64,000 nt of DNA from Elymus sibiricus. Taxonomy: Eukaryota > Streptophyta > Magnoliopsida > Poales > Poaceae. The notes under the pieces were generated by a model. That model was not told the DNA's origin, did no database searches, and saw nothing but the letters and a program-made list of their open reading frames with translations. Made by a program: the position numbers and the translations under genes. Below, one piece after another: positions 35,946-47,030 of this stretch; positions within the stretch are counted from its first letter, which is position 1, and each line of letters opens with the position of its first letter. Location of the stretch: NCBI GenBank assembly GCA_039707655.1, contig CM077676.1, positions 455,938,379 to 456,002,378 of the forward strand, written 5' to 3'.

Positions 35946-37293
35946 TGATGATAGTAATGGTAATTTGCACATGTTATGCAATTGGTCCCAAAGTGATGAA
36001 TATTCAAGAGGGATATAGATAAAAACTTTCATATAGATCATTGGATATGACAAGTGTGATTCCTTGCAATAGTTTTGCGATATGGAAATGATGATATGTG
36101 ATGCCATGTTAGTGAGTAATTGTGCTTAAGTAAGAATATTAGTGTTAAGGTTTGTGATTCCCTATGCAAGCACGTTAAGTCAATAGTTATGCAATGAAGT
36201 TATATCCTACTATGGTGCATTATTCGGTGTTAGTTATGTTCAATGCATGTTTATGACCGTTTTCGTTTTTTGGTTGGTTGCTTCTCAATCTTTTGCTAGC
36301 CTTCATTTGTACTAAGCGGAAATACTGCTTGTGCATCCAAAATCCTTAAAACCAATTTTGCCTTATGAGTCCACTATATCTACCTATATGCGGTATTCCA
36401 ATGTCGTTCCAAGTAAATTTGCGTGTGCCAACTCTAAATTTCAAAATAATTTTTCTGTTTTGTGTGCCCGTACCGCTCATGAAGCGGAAGGGGGTAGCCA
36501 ATATCTTCCATGCTAGGTGTGTTATTCTCAAGATGAGTGTTTATTCACTTGTCATTGCACGAGAGTGTGGTGGTAATAGGGATGCCCGTCCCGAATTGTT
36601 AAATTGCTAAAATGCCAAAATTGCAGTAATGCAAAAATAATGAAAGCAAAAGCAAATCTCCCTCGGAAAGAAATAAAAAAATCTTAATGAAGGGGAGTAC
36701 TCTCGCGGAAAGAAAAATCTTAATGAAGGAGAGTATAATTTATTTTCTGTTTGGGAACCACCTATGATGTATGTAGCATGGAAGATATTGGGAATTATCA
36801 TTCGTTTTCGTTGACAGGAAAAGCATGCCTCCCAAAATATTTTTTTATCTCTTTAATTTCAGCTTTGAGCTCTGGCACATTTGACAAATCTCTGCTTCCC
36901 TCTGCGAAGGGCCTATCTATTTACTTTTATGCAATTTTTATTTTTCTTGAGTCTCCATCTTCTCTTACAAAAGCACCAACTAGAGAACACTATAGTCATA
37001 CTTGTGCATTGGTTGTAGCTAATATTTGAGTGTGTTTCATAAATGGTTCAATGATTGAGCATAATGGGTTAGGGATAACTTTCTTTAGCGTTGATATTTT
37101 GAAAGACATGGTTGCTTGTTAGTATGCTTGAGTATCTATGTTTTCATGTCAAATTATAGACTATTGCTTTGAATCATATAAGTCCAATGTCCATGCTACA
37201 AAAAGAAAAAGAATATGTGATAAATATGTTAGGCAGCATTCCACATCAAAAATTCTGTTTTTATCATTTACCTACTCGAGGACGAGCAGGAAT

Positions 37294-37308
37294 TAAGCTT
37301 GGGGATGC
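37294..37308 (+). other. Polypurine tract of D
   Basis: TAAGCTTGGGGATGC immediately before the 3' LTR. Confidence 0.75.
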
Positions 37309-38868
37309 TGATACGTCTCCAACGTATCTATAATTTTTGATTGTTCCATGCTGTTATAATATCAATCTTGGATGTTTTTATAATCATTTACAGCAATTTT
37401 ATATCATTTTTGGAGACTAACCTATTAAACTAGTGCCCAGTGCCAGTTGCTGTTTTCTGCCCTGTTCTTGTTTCACAGAAAATCAATATCAAACGAAGTC
37501 CAAATACAGTGAAACTTTTTGGAGATTTTTTCTTGGGCAAGAAGAATACCAGAAGCTTCGAGGGGAGGCCAGAAGACCTTGGTGGGCCCCACGAGCCACC
37601 AGGGCGCGCCTGGGATGCCTCGTGGGCCCCACCAAGCTCCGTTTGACCTAATTCCAGCACTATAAATTCCAGAAAAATCAGAAACCCTCAGGAGAGTCCA
37701 CGAAATATTTTTTACGCCGCCGCAAGCCTCTGTTCCAGAGAGATCCCATCTGGGGTCCTTCTCCGGTAATCTGCCGGAGGGGGAATCGATCGCGGAGGGG
37801 CTCTACATCAACCTTGCTGCCTCTCCGATGATGCGTGAGTAGTTTACCACAGACCTTCGGGTCCATAGGCAGTAGCTAGATGGCTTCTTCTATCTTTTTG
37901 ATGTTCAATACAATGTTCTCCTTGATGTTCTTGGAGATCTATCCGATGTAATCTTTCTTTGCGGTGTGTTTGTTGGGATCCGATGAATTGTGAGTTTATG
38001 ATCAGATTATCCATGAATATTATTTGAGTCTTCTCTGATCTTTTTTATGCATGATTATTATAGCCTCGTATTTCTTCTCCGATCTATTGATTTGGTTTGG
38101 CCAACTAAGTTGATTTATCTTGCCATGGGAAGAGGTGCTTTGTAGTGGGTTCGATCTTGCGGTGCTCAATCCCAGTGACAGAAAGGGACATGACACGTAT
38201 GTATCGTTGCTACTAAGGGTAAAAAGATGGGATCTATTCATTGGGTTTATTAATTCGTGAGTTTGTCTTGTCTACATCATGTCATCGTTCTTAAGGCATT
38301 ACTCCGTTCTTATGGACTTAATTCACTAGATGCATGCTGGATAGCCCATCGATGTGTGGAGTAATAGTAGTAGATGCAGGCATGAGTCGGTCTACTAATC
38401 TTGGATGTGATGCCTATATACATGATCATTGCCTTGGATATCGTCATGATTATTTGCTTTTCTATCAATTGCCCAACAGTAATTTGTCTACCCACCGTAT
38501 GCTATTTTCTCGAGAGAAGCCTCTAGTGAAATCTATGGCCCCCGGGTCTATCAAAATCATATTACTAAAACCCTAAAAATATTGCTGCCATTTTATTTTA
38601 TTTATTTTATTTAGTATTTTTTCTGCAATCTATCAATCTATCAAATACAATTTAATCTTGCAATCTTACCGCCAAGGGATTGACAACCCCTTGTTTGCGT
38701 TGGGTGCAAGGATTTGTTGTTTGTGTGTAGGTACTGCTTACTAGGTGTTGTGTGATTCTCCTACTGGTTCGATAACCTTGGTTTCATAATCGAGGGAAAT
38801 ACTTATCTCTACTGTGCTACATCATCCCTTCCTCTTCGGGGAAATACCAATGCAAGCTACAAGTAGCA
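37309..38868 (+). repeat. 3' LTR of D (1560 bp)
   Basis: Same ends as the 5' LTR; TATA box near 37660. Confidence 0.93.
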
Positions 38869-41181
38869 AACATAACCGGACTATCGAGAAGAAGCACAAC
38901 CGGAAAGAAGCAAACAACATGGTAAACACACAAGCATAATTACGACATGTTGCACAACCAAAGATGATGCATGTCAAGTTTAAGGATGCATGGCATGGCA
39001 AAGTGCAACAATTCAAATACTACACATTAAGTGAAGATCAATATGCAACGAAACTTCACAACAATTATTTAGTTCACTCCCGTTTATGCTACTCATCAAT
39101 ATTTAAATGTTGGTTAACATGGCAAGACACGAAGCATAACTAAACTACCTATCTAGGCAATTTAAATGAGGCCGGAAACAACACAAAACAATTCCGGAAA
39201 ATCCCCATATGCAAATTTCGAATTTGGTACTGTTCTGCCTAAAACACAATTTTAATGTTGATAAACAGCAAAAGTAAGTTCACCATGATAATCTACACAT
39301 TTTTCTACCCCATTTACATATAAAGTTTATTTAATTCGGAGCTACGGTTATTTAGTTATGAAATAAACCATTTTAGCATGTCATTTATGCAAATTAATGC
39401 AAACAACAATTTTAAACATTTTTAACATGGATCAAAGTTGGATATTGTGAAAGTACATGGAATTCTAAGCAAGTTGCATATATGACATGCTTTATTTGGA
39501 TGCATGGATATTTAATTATTAGCATTTTAAAACAGTGGCAGTTTTCTGTAATTAAGCATGTCCTGGAATAATTGGTAAATTCGCAGAGACGGAAAAAAAA
39601 TAATACACGGGCCGAATCTGGAGCATGCTGGGCCAACAGTGGTGAGCGCAGAATAGCAATGCAGCGCACGGGCGAGGGTTAGGACTGGGGGAGCGCTGGG
39701 CTGCTCACCAAGGCCTCAGGCCAAATGTGGCGATCGGGCCTCGCGGACGCGGAGGCGGCTGGGGACGAGACCGGCGGGCGACGCGTGAGGAGTCTTGGCA
39801 CGGTCAGTAGACGGGTCCCACGGGTTGATGTGGCTTGGTGGTCAACGCGGGCGATTGAAGGCTACGCGCTCGTCGTCTTGCTCCTACGGGGTTGTGGCAG
39901 AGGCGCTCATCCTCTCACCGGTCCGGCCGGCGCCGGCGACGAGGGTCTTGGCGGCGAGGCGGCACGGGGATGGCCGGATCCGGGCGGCGGGGAGCGGATG
40001 TGACCGCCGGCGAGCCCTGGCAGCACAGGGGCGCTCGGCGGGGACGTCCATGGCAGCGGCGGCTTCCATGGCAGAGAGAGATAGAGAGAGGTTAGAGAGC
40101 TAGAAAACGAAGGGGGACAGAGGAAAAAAACGAGGCAGGGCGGCGGCGCTGCTGACCTGGCTGGCGAGGCGGCCGTTGGGGTTGACTCGGGTTGAGCTCT
40201 CGGGTGCCCTGTTCTGTTCTCCTGTGGACGAACGCAGAGAGAGATGAGTGGGAGCAGAGGGAGTCGCAGCTGAAGAAGAAGGAAGGGAGAGGGCACGCGG
40301 CAAGGACCTGCTGGTCGGCGGTGGCGTCTCGCCGGCGAGGGCTGGAGACGCGGCGACGAGGGCGCGTGCGGGTGTGCGCAGGATCGGGCAGGACGAAGCT
40401 GCGCGCGAGGACGAGGTTGGAGGCACGGGCGAGGGACTTGGGCGAGGGCTTCGGCTCGTTCCAGATCAGGGCGTGGGAGGAGTTCGGGCAGGATCCAGCG
40501 GCGAACGCGTTCCTCCGGCGTCTAGAGCTCGAACAGAGGCGGCGCGGTTCCTGTGACAGAGAGGGAGATGCTTGAGAGAGAAGAAGAGAGCTGGAGGGAG
40601 AAAGAGATAGCAGGGGCAGCACAGAGCAAGGGGAGGCCGGCGATGGTTGCAGGGGCTTCGGGAGGAGCTCCTCTCCTTGGAGATCGAACGAGGAGGTGGG
40701 GTCTCGAGCGCCATGGGAGGCTCGGGGAAGCTGCGGGATCTGGGGGAGAGGGGATCGGGAACTGCACGCTGGTTGGCTGGGGATGGATCCCGATGCGGGA
40801 CAAGGTGAAGACAGTGGGTGGCGGCTGAGATGGGACATTGTCCCTAGTTTTTAGAGTTTGTCTAAAATTGGAGGGGGATGGGTGTCCATTTATAGCAGGG
40901 CTAAATGGACTAGGTTTGGGCTAAATTGGGTGGGCTTTAGGATTTAAGAAGAGGGGAAAAGCAAGCCCGGGTAGTCTGAGAAAGGTCCACAGAGACAATC
41001 GGATGACGATTACCTCTTCGGGAGAAGCGGCAAACCACAAATGGTTACGAGTTTTATGAAAATACCGGACTGCAATGCGAATGATGCCATGACGAAGTGC
41101 AACAAGCAAATGAATCACACGGCAACGACAGAAAATAAATGGAAGGCATCTGAAGCGGCGGTCTCGGGCTGTCACAAGAAC

Positions 41182-44100
41182 GGTGTCCAACAGAATACCA
41201 ACTTTAAGAAGAAAGGTAAGAAGACCTTCAAGAAGAACAAGAAGGGAGATGGCTGCTTTACTTGTGGTTCGGAGGAACATTGGGCGAACAACTGCCCAAA
41301 CAAGTACAAGAAGCCAGGGCAGGACTCCAAGTCTGCCAATATGATTGTGGGCAACAATGAAAGTGGTGCATCTGGGTACGGTAATTTATTTACTGTATTT
41401 TCAGTTTGTCAGTCCACCGATTGGTGGGTGGACACAGGTGCAGGTGTTCATGTGTGTGCTGACATTTCATTGTTTTCTTCTTACCAGGCCACAGGTCACG
41501 GGTCCATATTGCTGGGGAATGGCGCGAGTGCTTCTGTTCATGGTGTTGGCACGGTCGATCTGAAGTTTACTTCGGGAAGGATCGTGCAGCTGACGAACGT
41601 GCAGCATGTCCCCGCCATCAAGAAGAACCTTGTTAGTGGCTCCCTTCTGTGTAGAGAAGGGTTTAAGTTGGTCTTCGAGTCTAATAAAGTAGTTGTTACG
41701 AAATATGGACTATTTGTTGGAAAGGGTTATGAATGCGGAGGAATGTTCCGCCTTTCTCTCGCTGATTTTTGTAATAAAGTCGTGAACAATATTCATTCGA
41801 GTGTTAATGAATTTGAAGTTTGGCATTCACGTTTTTGTCACATTAGTTTCAGTGTTATGACGCGGCTAGCAAAACTGAATTTAATCCCGAGTTTCACTTT
41901 AGCCAAAGGTTCTAAGTGCCTTATGTGTGTGCAAGCTAAGCAACCTCGCAAGCCTCACAAGGCCGCGGAGGAGAGACACTTGGCGCCATTAGAACTCATA
42001 CATTCTGATCTTTGTGAGATGAATGGTGTGTTGACTAAAGGTGGAAAGAAATACTTCATGACATTGATAGATGATTCCACTAGATATTGCTATGTGTATC
42101 TGTTAAATACTAAAGATGAGGCTCTACACTACTTTAAAATCTATAAGGCAGAAGTTGAGAATCAACTTGAAAAGAAAATTAAACGAGTCCGGTCAGATCG
42201 TGGTGGAGAGTACTTCTCGAGTGAGTTTGATTCCTTTTGTGCGGAACATGGTATTATTCATGAGAGGATGCCTCCCTATTCACCCCAGTCAAACGGGGTT
42301 GCCGAATGGAAAAACCGTACTCTAACTGATTTGGTTAACGCCATGTTAGATACATCGGGTTTATCCAAGGCATGGTGGGGGGAGGCTATATTGACATCAT
42401 GTCATGTCCTGAATAAAGTTCCGACAAAGGATAATGAGATCACTCCCTATGAGAAATGGGCGAAGAGAAGAACAACACTCTCGTACTTGCGTACTTGGGG
42501 CTGTTTGGCGAAAGTCAACGTGCCGATCCCCAAAAAGCGTAAGCTTGGACCAAAGACCGTGGACTGCGTTAATTTGGGCTACGCTAAGAATAGCGTTGGC
42601 TATAGATTTCTAGTAGTGAAATCTGAGGTACCTGACCAGAAGGTCGGTACGATTATGGAGTCTAAGGATGCTACATTCTTCGAGGATATTTTTCCTATGA
42701 GAGACATGCAAAACACTTCTAGACAGGAATCTGAAGAGACTCCTGAACCTGTCATTCCGATGGAATATTATGAACAAACACATGATGAAAATCCTGAGGA
42801 GGATGACGAGGAAACCCTTGGTAGGGGCAAGAGACAAAGGACTATAAAGACCTTTGGTGACGATTTCCTTGTGTACCTCGTGGATGATACTCCCACTTCT
42901 ATTTCAGAAGAGTATGCATCTCCAGAAGCTGACTACTGGAAGGATGCAGTCCGTAGCGAGATGGATTCCATCATGGCTAACGGGACTTGGGAGATTACTG
43001 AACGTCCCTATGGTTGCAAACCATTGGGATGTAAGTGGGTGTTCAAAAAGAAGCTTAGGCCCGACGGTACGGTTGAAAAGTACAAGGCTAGGCTTGTGGC
43101 CAAGGGCTATGCCCAGAAAGAAGAAGAATATTTCTTCGACACTTATTCACCTGTGGCCAGACTGACCACCATTCGAGTATTACTCTCGTTGGCAGCCTCG
43201 CATGGTCTTCTCGTCCACCAGATGGATGTTAAGACGGCATTCCTGAACGGAGAGCTAAAGGATGAAATCTACATGCAACAGCCTGATGGCTTTGTGTTAG
43301 ATGGTCAGGAAGGAAAGGTGTGTAAGTTGCTGAAATCTTTATATGGCCTGAGACAAGCACCTAAGCAGTGGCATGAGAAATTTAATACAACTTTGACATC
43401 AGTTGGCTTCTTTGTTAATGAAGCTGACACATGTGTATACTATCGCTATGGTGGGGGCGAAGGAGTTATACTGTGCTTGTATGTTGATGACATACTGATA
43501 TTTGGAACCAGCCTCAAAGTGATTGAGGAAGTTAAGTCCTTTTTATCTCAGAACTTTGAGATGAAGGACCTTGGAGTGGCTGATGTTATATTGAACATCA
43601 AGCTATTGAGAGATGATGAGGGTGGGATTACACTTCTGCAATCCCATTATGTTGAGAGGGCGTTGAGTCATTTTGGATATTCAGACTGCAAACCATCTCA
43701 AACACCATATGATCCTAGTGTGCTGATTCGAAAGTTCGAAGGCATACCTAAAGATCAATTGAGATACTCTCAAATTATTGGTTCACTCATGTATCTAGCG
43801 AGCGCAACGAGGCCCGACATCGTGTTTGCTGTGAGCAAACTGAGCCGGTTTGTTTCCAAACCGGGTGATGTACATTGGCATGCTATTGAAAGAGTTATGC
43901 GCTATCTGAAAGGTACTATGAACTATGGACTTCACTATACCGGATACCCATCGGTACTTGAAGGGTATAGTGATGCGAATTGGATCTCTGATGCTGATGA
44001 GATGAAGGCCACAACTAGGTATGTGTTTACTCTTGGAGGTGGTGCTGTTTCCTGGAAGTCTTGCAAGCAAACGATCTTAACGAGATCGACAATGGAAGCA

Positions 44101-44433
44101 GAACTAACAACATTAGACACATCTGGTGGCGAAGCAGAATGGCTTCGAGATCTTTTGATGGACTTGCCAGTGGTTGAGAAGCCGGTTCCGGCCATCCTTA
44201 TGAACTGTGACAATCAAACAGTTATTGTCAAGGTGAAGAGTTCAAAGGACAACATGAAGTCCAACAAACACATAAGAATGAGATTGAAAGCTGTCAGAAA
44301 ATTAAGAAACTCCGGAGTGATAGCGTTGGATTATATCCAAACGGCTAAAAATCTGGCAGATCCCTTTACTAAAGGGCTATCACGTGTTGTGATAGATAAT
44401 GCATCGAGGGAGATGGGTATGAGACCCACATGA
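41182..44433 (+). CDS. Copia A pol: protease, integrase, RT, RNase H
   Basis: Continuous frame to TGA at 44431-44433. In order: zinc knuckle CFTCGSEEHWANNC (about 41250-41296), protease DTG (41431), integrase HHCC and DD35E (D near 42006, SDRGGEY near 42195, E in GVAEW near 42305), RT with MDVKTAFLNG and YVDDIL (about 43480-43497), RNase H (YSDANW about 43965, EAEL about 44095, CDNQT about 44206). All catalytic residues I can check are present; the Trp after the integrase Glu is usually Arg. The frame extends left to 41041 only because B's LTR happens to be open there; those codons are not part of pol. In the intact element it would continue from gag, now cut off at 3727. Confidence 0.92.
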   Translation, partial: GVQQNTNFKKKGKKTFKKNKKGDGCFTCGSEEHWANNCPNKYKKPGQDSKSANMIVGNNESGASGYGNLFTVFSVCQSTDWWVDTGAGVHVCADISLFSSYQATGHGSILLGNGASASVHGVGTVDLKFTSGRIVQLTNVQHVPAIKKNLVSGSLLCREGFKLVFESNKVVVTKYGLFVGKGYECGGMFRLSLADFCNKVVNNIHSSVNEFEVWHSRFCHISFSVMTRLAKLNLIPSFTLAKGSKCLMCVQAKQPRKPHKAAEERHLAPLELIHSDLCEMNGVLTKGGKKYFMTLIDDSTRYCYVYLLNTKDEALHYFKIYKAEVENQLEKKIKRVRSDRGGEYFSSEFDSFCAEHGIIHERMPPYSPQSNGVAEWKNRTLTDLVNAMLDTSGLSKAWWGEAILTSCHVLNKVPTKDNEITPYEKWAKRRTTLSYLRTWGCLAKVNVPIPKKRKLGPKTVDCVNLGYAKNSVGYRFLVVKSEVPDQKVGTIMESKDATFFEDIFPMRDMQNTSRQESEETPEPVIPMEYYEQTHDENPEEDDEETLGRGKRQRTIKTFGDDFLVYLVDDTPTSISEEYASPEADYWKDAVRSEMDSIMANGTWEITERPYGCKPLGCKWVFKKKLRPDGTVEKYKARLVAKGYAQKEEEYFFDTYSPVARLTTIRVLLSLAASHGLLVHQMDVKTAFLNGELKDEIYMQQPDGFVLDGQEGKVCKLLKSLYGLRQAPKQWHEKFNTTLTSVGFFVNEADTCVYYRYGGGEGVILCLYVDDILIFGTSLKVIEEVKSFLSQNFEMKDLGVADVILNIKLLRDDEGGITLLQSHYVERALSHFGYSDCKPSQTPYDPSVLIRKFEGIPKDQLRYSQIIGSLMYLASATRPDIVFAVSKLSRFVSKPGDVHWHAIERVMRYLKGTMNYGLHYTGYPSVLEGYSDANWISDADEMKATTRYVFTLGGGAVSWKSCKQTILTRSTMEAELTTLDTSGGEAEWLRDLLMDLPVVEKPVPAILMNCDNQTVIVKVKSSKDNMKSNKHIRMRLKAVRKLRNSGVIALDYIQTAKNLADPFTKGLSRVVIDNASREMGMRPT

Positions 44434-44977
44434 GTTGCCATGGTAGCAACCCAACCTATGTGATCGGAGATCCCGTGAAGTAGGACCTGGGAAAACAAGC
44501 CAGTGGTGAACTGAGGAGAGTAACGTTACTAACCCACTTCGTTGGAGATGCAATACTCTCGGAAACTGTATGGTAGGTTGACTACTGTCTTAATGTGTTC
44601 CAAGGCTTATATGTATAAGCAAGATGCTATCCTACAGAGCGATCTTTGGAGGAACACACCTATATGAGCCCGATTGGTGGTCACAGTCTATGAGATTGGG
44701 GTGATCTCTAGTAAGCTCATGAATAGGCCAGGAGTGTGACTAATATGCTCCACCCGAGGGGTCAGCCTTCGGCAGTCTAGTACTAGTAAGACATGTGGTG
44801 AAACTTCTTTACGCCAAACTGACAATTCAAGGCATAGTCCATTGTTCAGTTGTGAAGGAGTGTAGCTACTTGCTCTAGGTGAAGTTCAACCTTAACCGGT
44901 CTTCACTGAAATACTGGTATATCAAAACAGTGTTTGGAACAAAGGACAAAATGGACCCTTGAGATCTGGTGGGGGAT
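44434..44977 (+). other. 3' untranslated region and polypurine tract of A
   Basis: About 540 bp without a gene, between pol and the 3' LTR. The last bases, GGTGGGGGA (44968-44976), form the purine tract one base before the LTR. Confidence 0.8.
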
Positions 44978-45790
44978 TGTTGAAATATGAGTTGGGCCTT
45001 GGGCCCATCTAACAATTTCAGAAAAATCTCTAAGGGCCCATGTGGGTATATGGCACTAGGTGTGGTGGGAAGTTTAGTCCCATACCGCTAGTGGAGAAGG
45101 AGTTGGACCTCCTTATAAGGGATTCTCTTCCACATGCTATTGGAGCTTGAGAAGAGAAGTGGTTCCCGCGCGCTCCTCCTCCGCCGCCCGCCTCGCCACG
45201 ACGCGCCGCGGGTTGCGGGATTGAGCCGAGCCGAGCTCACACCTATGCGCTTCTTTTGGCCGGTCAGGAACGGAGAGTCTTTGACAGATGGGGCCACGAT
45301 TGCTGCTGCTGCCGCCGGCGACTCCATCCCGTTCACCGCGTACACGGTTGACGGGAGAGCAGGCCTCCGAAACCCCGCCTCTCCGGATCCTGTACGAGAG
45401 AGGGGCGATTAGGTTTTTGGGGAGCGACTACGCGACTGCTCGCCTCCGTTCGTCTGCTTCCTCTACGTCTGCATCGCCTTCGTCATCACCATGTCCACCG
45501 ATGCCGAACGTGCCGCCGCTGAGAAGGTGGAAGCCGACAAGAAGGCCGCCGAGGACGCTGCTGCCGCCGCCGCCGCGGCCTCTGCCTGGCCGATTGGAGG
45601 GTATAACATGTTTATCCCTCTCCTGTTAATTTCTGTCTTAGCTGTACTAGCTATGTGCGTAGATGTTTCTACTATATGTGTAGTACATGCTAGTCTGGTT
45701 CATAATCAGTATGTCAGTAATTTAGTCAATGCCATGCTAGTGATTTATTCATGGATTAAATTAATCAAAAAATTGCCTATTTACTCAGCA
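44978..45790 (+). repeat. 3' LTR of copia A (813 bp)
   Basis: TGTTGAAATATG to TTACTCAGCA. Positions 45279-45298 are 20 bases of filler in place of the 138 bp present in the 5' LTR. The gag start ATG (45491) and splice donor (45601) are kept, without the stop codon of the 5' copy. A TATA-like CCTTATAAGG is at 45111-45120. Confidence 0.93.
45111..45120 (+). promoter_or_regulatory. TATA-like box in 3' LTR of A
   Basis: CCTTATAAGG, mutated to CCTTACAAGG in the 5' LTR. Candidate core promoter by motif only. Confidence 0.35.
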
Positions 45791-45795
45791 GACAT

Positions 45796-46473
45796 CACCT
45801 TCTCCGTCAATTCTAACTAAATGCGTTAACTCACATTTTCACTATTTTCAATCCCCTCCAAGTTAGGGTTTCTCTTTCCCTTTTGTGACTGCGGCGGCTA
45901 CGACAATCATCCCGTCCAAACTTTGCCGGTGAGCCCGTGGATCCACCTCCTCTCTGCCTGCCGCTCAAGTAGCCGGTGGGGGGAGGGGGATCCCAGAGCC
46001 TCAGCTCCAGCTAGTAGTTTAGGTTAGTTTTTTTTTTCTTGCAGGGGCGGCATTTGTTTGAATGACGGTGCTTCATCTTCGAGCTGGTCTTCCGGTCTTT
46101 GATCCTCCTTGAGTTTGTCCATCAGGACGGAGTCGACATAGCTCCGGCGTAGATTTTTGTTGTCTCCTTAGAGCGGTGAGGTTAGATTTTCTTGTTGTGC
46201 ATGCGTGGCGGGGAGATTTGGTACACGCGCTTCAGATCGATTCAAGGGTTCAATGGCAACGACTGCGGCTATGGGGCACTAGTCCTTAGGGCCACGTCAC
46301 AAAGACTTCCCCACTGTCATTGATAAAGTCAAGCGGGTCCGGTGACAGCGACTGATCGACGTTTTCTAGATATTTGGTGGTGCAGAGTCCTCAATGTATA
46401 TTGTCAAATAAAAAAAGAGTCCTCAATGTAACTTTTATTATGCTTAGGGCTTCTTATATGAAACTTTATAATA
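45796..46473. other. Unclassified flank right of A
   Basis: Before A inserted, this joined directly to the sequence ending at 2102. It has a T-rich then GC-rich composition and a duplicated AGTCCTCAATGTA word near 46390-46435. No convincing gene; it may be the end of an old LINE or gene, but I cannot tell. Confidence 0.35.
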
Positions 46474-46532
46474 CTCCCTCCGTTTCATAATATAAGAGCA
46501 TTTTTGACACTAGTATTATGAGACGAAGGGAG
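46474..46532. mobile_element. Stowaway-type MITE, 59 bp
   Basis: Ends CTCCCTCCGTTTCATAATA and GACGAAGGGAG with flanking TA (46472-46473 and 46533-46534). Shorter and more diverged than the copy at 1889. Confidence 0.8.
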
Positions 46533-46534
46533 TA

Positions 46535-47030
46535 GATCCGAGTCTTTTTCGCAAAAAAATTGTATTTTTTTTCACACGGATCTCTTATTTTGGAGAAGAG
46601 ACTGCAAAGGGAAGGCGAGGCTGGATTCTCCCGTCAAAAAAAAGGAGAGCGTGGACCTGGGCCTAGTGGGCCTGGACAATTCCATCTAGTTGAAGTTGAA
46701 GTAGAAGAAAAAAAGACACTGCCTCCTCCTCGTCTACAATGGTCGATCCCCCAATCCCACGGGACGCCGGCCGGAATCTGCCGCCGCCGCCTGCGCCGTG
46801 TTTCCTTGCTTCAAAAGAGCACTGGAGATCATGATCTTCCTCCTCCTGCGCCGTACATCTCTGAAGCGCTCTCGCGCCGGATCCCGGCGGCCGTCGGGGT
46901 GGAGGATCGAGGGACCAAGCTGGGACTTTTCGAGGATGGCGGTGGAGCGCCAAGGGGAGGAGGCCGCGGCGAGTAGAGGGAGGGAGCGAGCATCCCTGAG
47001 ACAAAGCACATCCAGATCCACATGTGCGTC
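46535..47030 (+). other. GC-rich sequence upstream of the NLR locus
   Basis: No domain found in its short frames. It holds the left arm (46856-46903) of a 48 bp inverted repeat and ends with the 18 bp LINE target duplication (47013-47030). It may be 5' flank or promoter of the NLR gene; unproven. Confidence 0.35.

Larger units (their letters stand above)
31972..38868 (+). mobile_element. Gypsy-type non-autonomous element D
   Basis: Inserted in B's right LTR with target duplication AACGT (31967-31971) against AACAT (38869-38873), one CpG-type change. LTRs 31972-33543 and 37309-38868 start TGATACGTCTCCAACG and end AAGTAGCA. The primer-site region (33555-33569), the 3' non-coding region, the hairpin array and the polypurine 15-mer all match element C. 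The coding part differs: a single 282-codon frame of unknown function replaces gag-protease. No enzyme is encoded, so mobility would depend on a relative. Confidence 0.92.
3728..41176 (-). mobile_element. Element B, LARD-like non-autonomous gypsy derivative
   Basis: Inserted in gag of copia A with target duplication AGAAC (3723-3727 and 41177-41181). On the minus strand its LTRs start TGTGACAGCCC and end GGGCGTGACA. The 5' LTR is the right one (23581-41176, interrupted by F and D). A perfect initiator-tRNA-Met primer site complement sits beside it (23566-23577), and a purine tract (minus strand) at 7770-7784 sits beside the left LTR. LTRs are about 4.04 kb and the internal domain, without element C, is about 3.5 kb with no protease, RT or integrase. 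These proportions match the LARD class described in barley and its relatives. It would need proteins from an autonomous gypsy partner. Confidence 0.9.
23581..41176 (-). repeat. 5' LTR of B (right copy), in three pieces
   Basis: Pieces 23581-24031, 30678-31971 and 38874-41176 match the left LTR in order and together make 4048 bp (left LTR 4042 bp). Element F separates the first two and element D the last two. The matches include the TATA box (40888-40894) and the GC-rich block (about 39650-40830). Confidence 0.9.
2103..45790 (+). mobile_element. Copia LTR retrotransposon A, split by nested insertions
   Basis: The two LTRs (2103-3033 and 44978-45790) begin TGTTGAAATATG and end TTACTCAGCA. The element is flanked by an exact 5 bp target duplication GACAT (2098-2102 and 45791-45795). 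Gag lies at the left and pol at 41182-44433, followed by a purine-rich tract beside the 3' LTR. Gag is cut at 3727 by element B and its nested passengers, and pol resumes at 41182. Without the nest the element would be about 6.2 kb, a normal copia size. Protease-integrase-RT-RNase H order places it in copia. I do not recognise the family name. Gag is mutated and no standard primer site follows the 5' LTR, so this copy is probably not autonomous. Confidence 0.93.

Noticed and set aside
40092..40838. 248-codon minus-strand frame in B's right LTR
   Set aside because: Same GC-rich LTR block; length differs from the left LTR copy (6803-7432), as expected for chance open frames.
41041..41181. Start of the long pol frame at 41041
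   Set aside because: These codons lie in B's LTR, left of the target duplication, so they are not part of copia pol.
45491..45820. 109-codon frame in the 3' LTR of A with a hydrophobic stretch
   Set aside because: Only the first part is plausible gag; the hydrophobic part is the probable intron read through.
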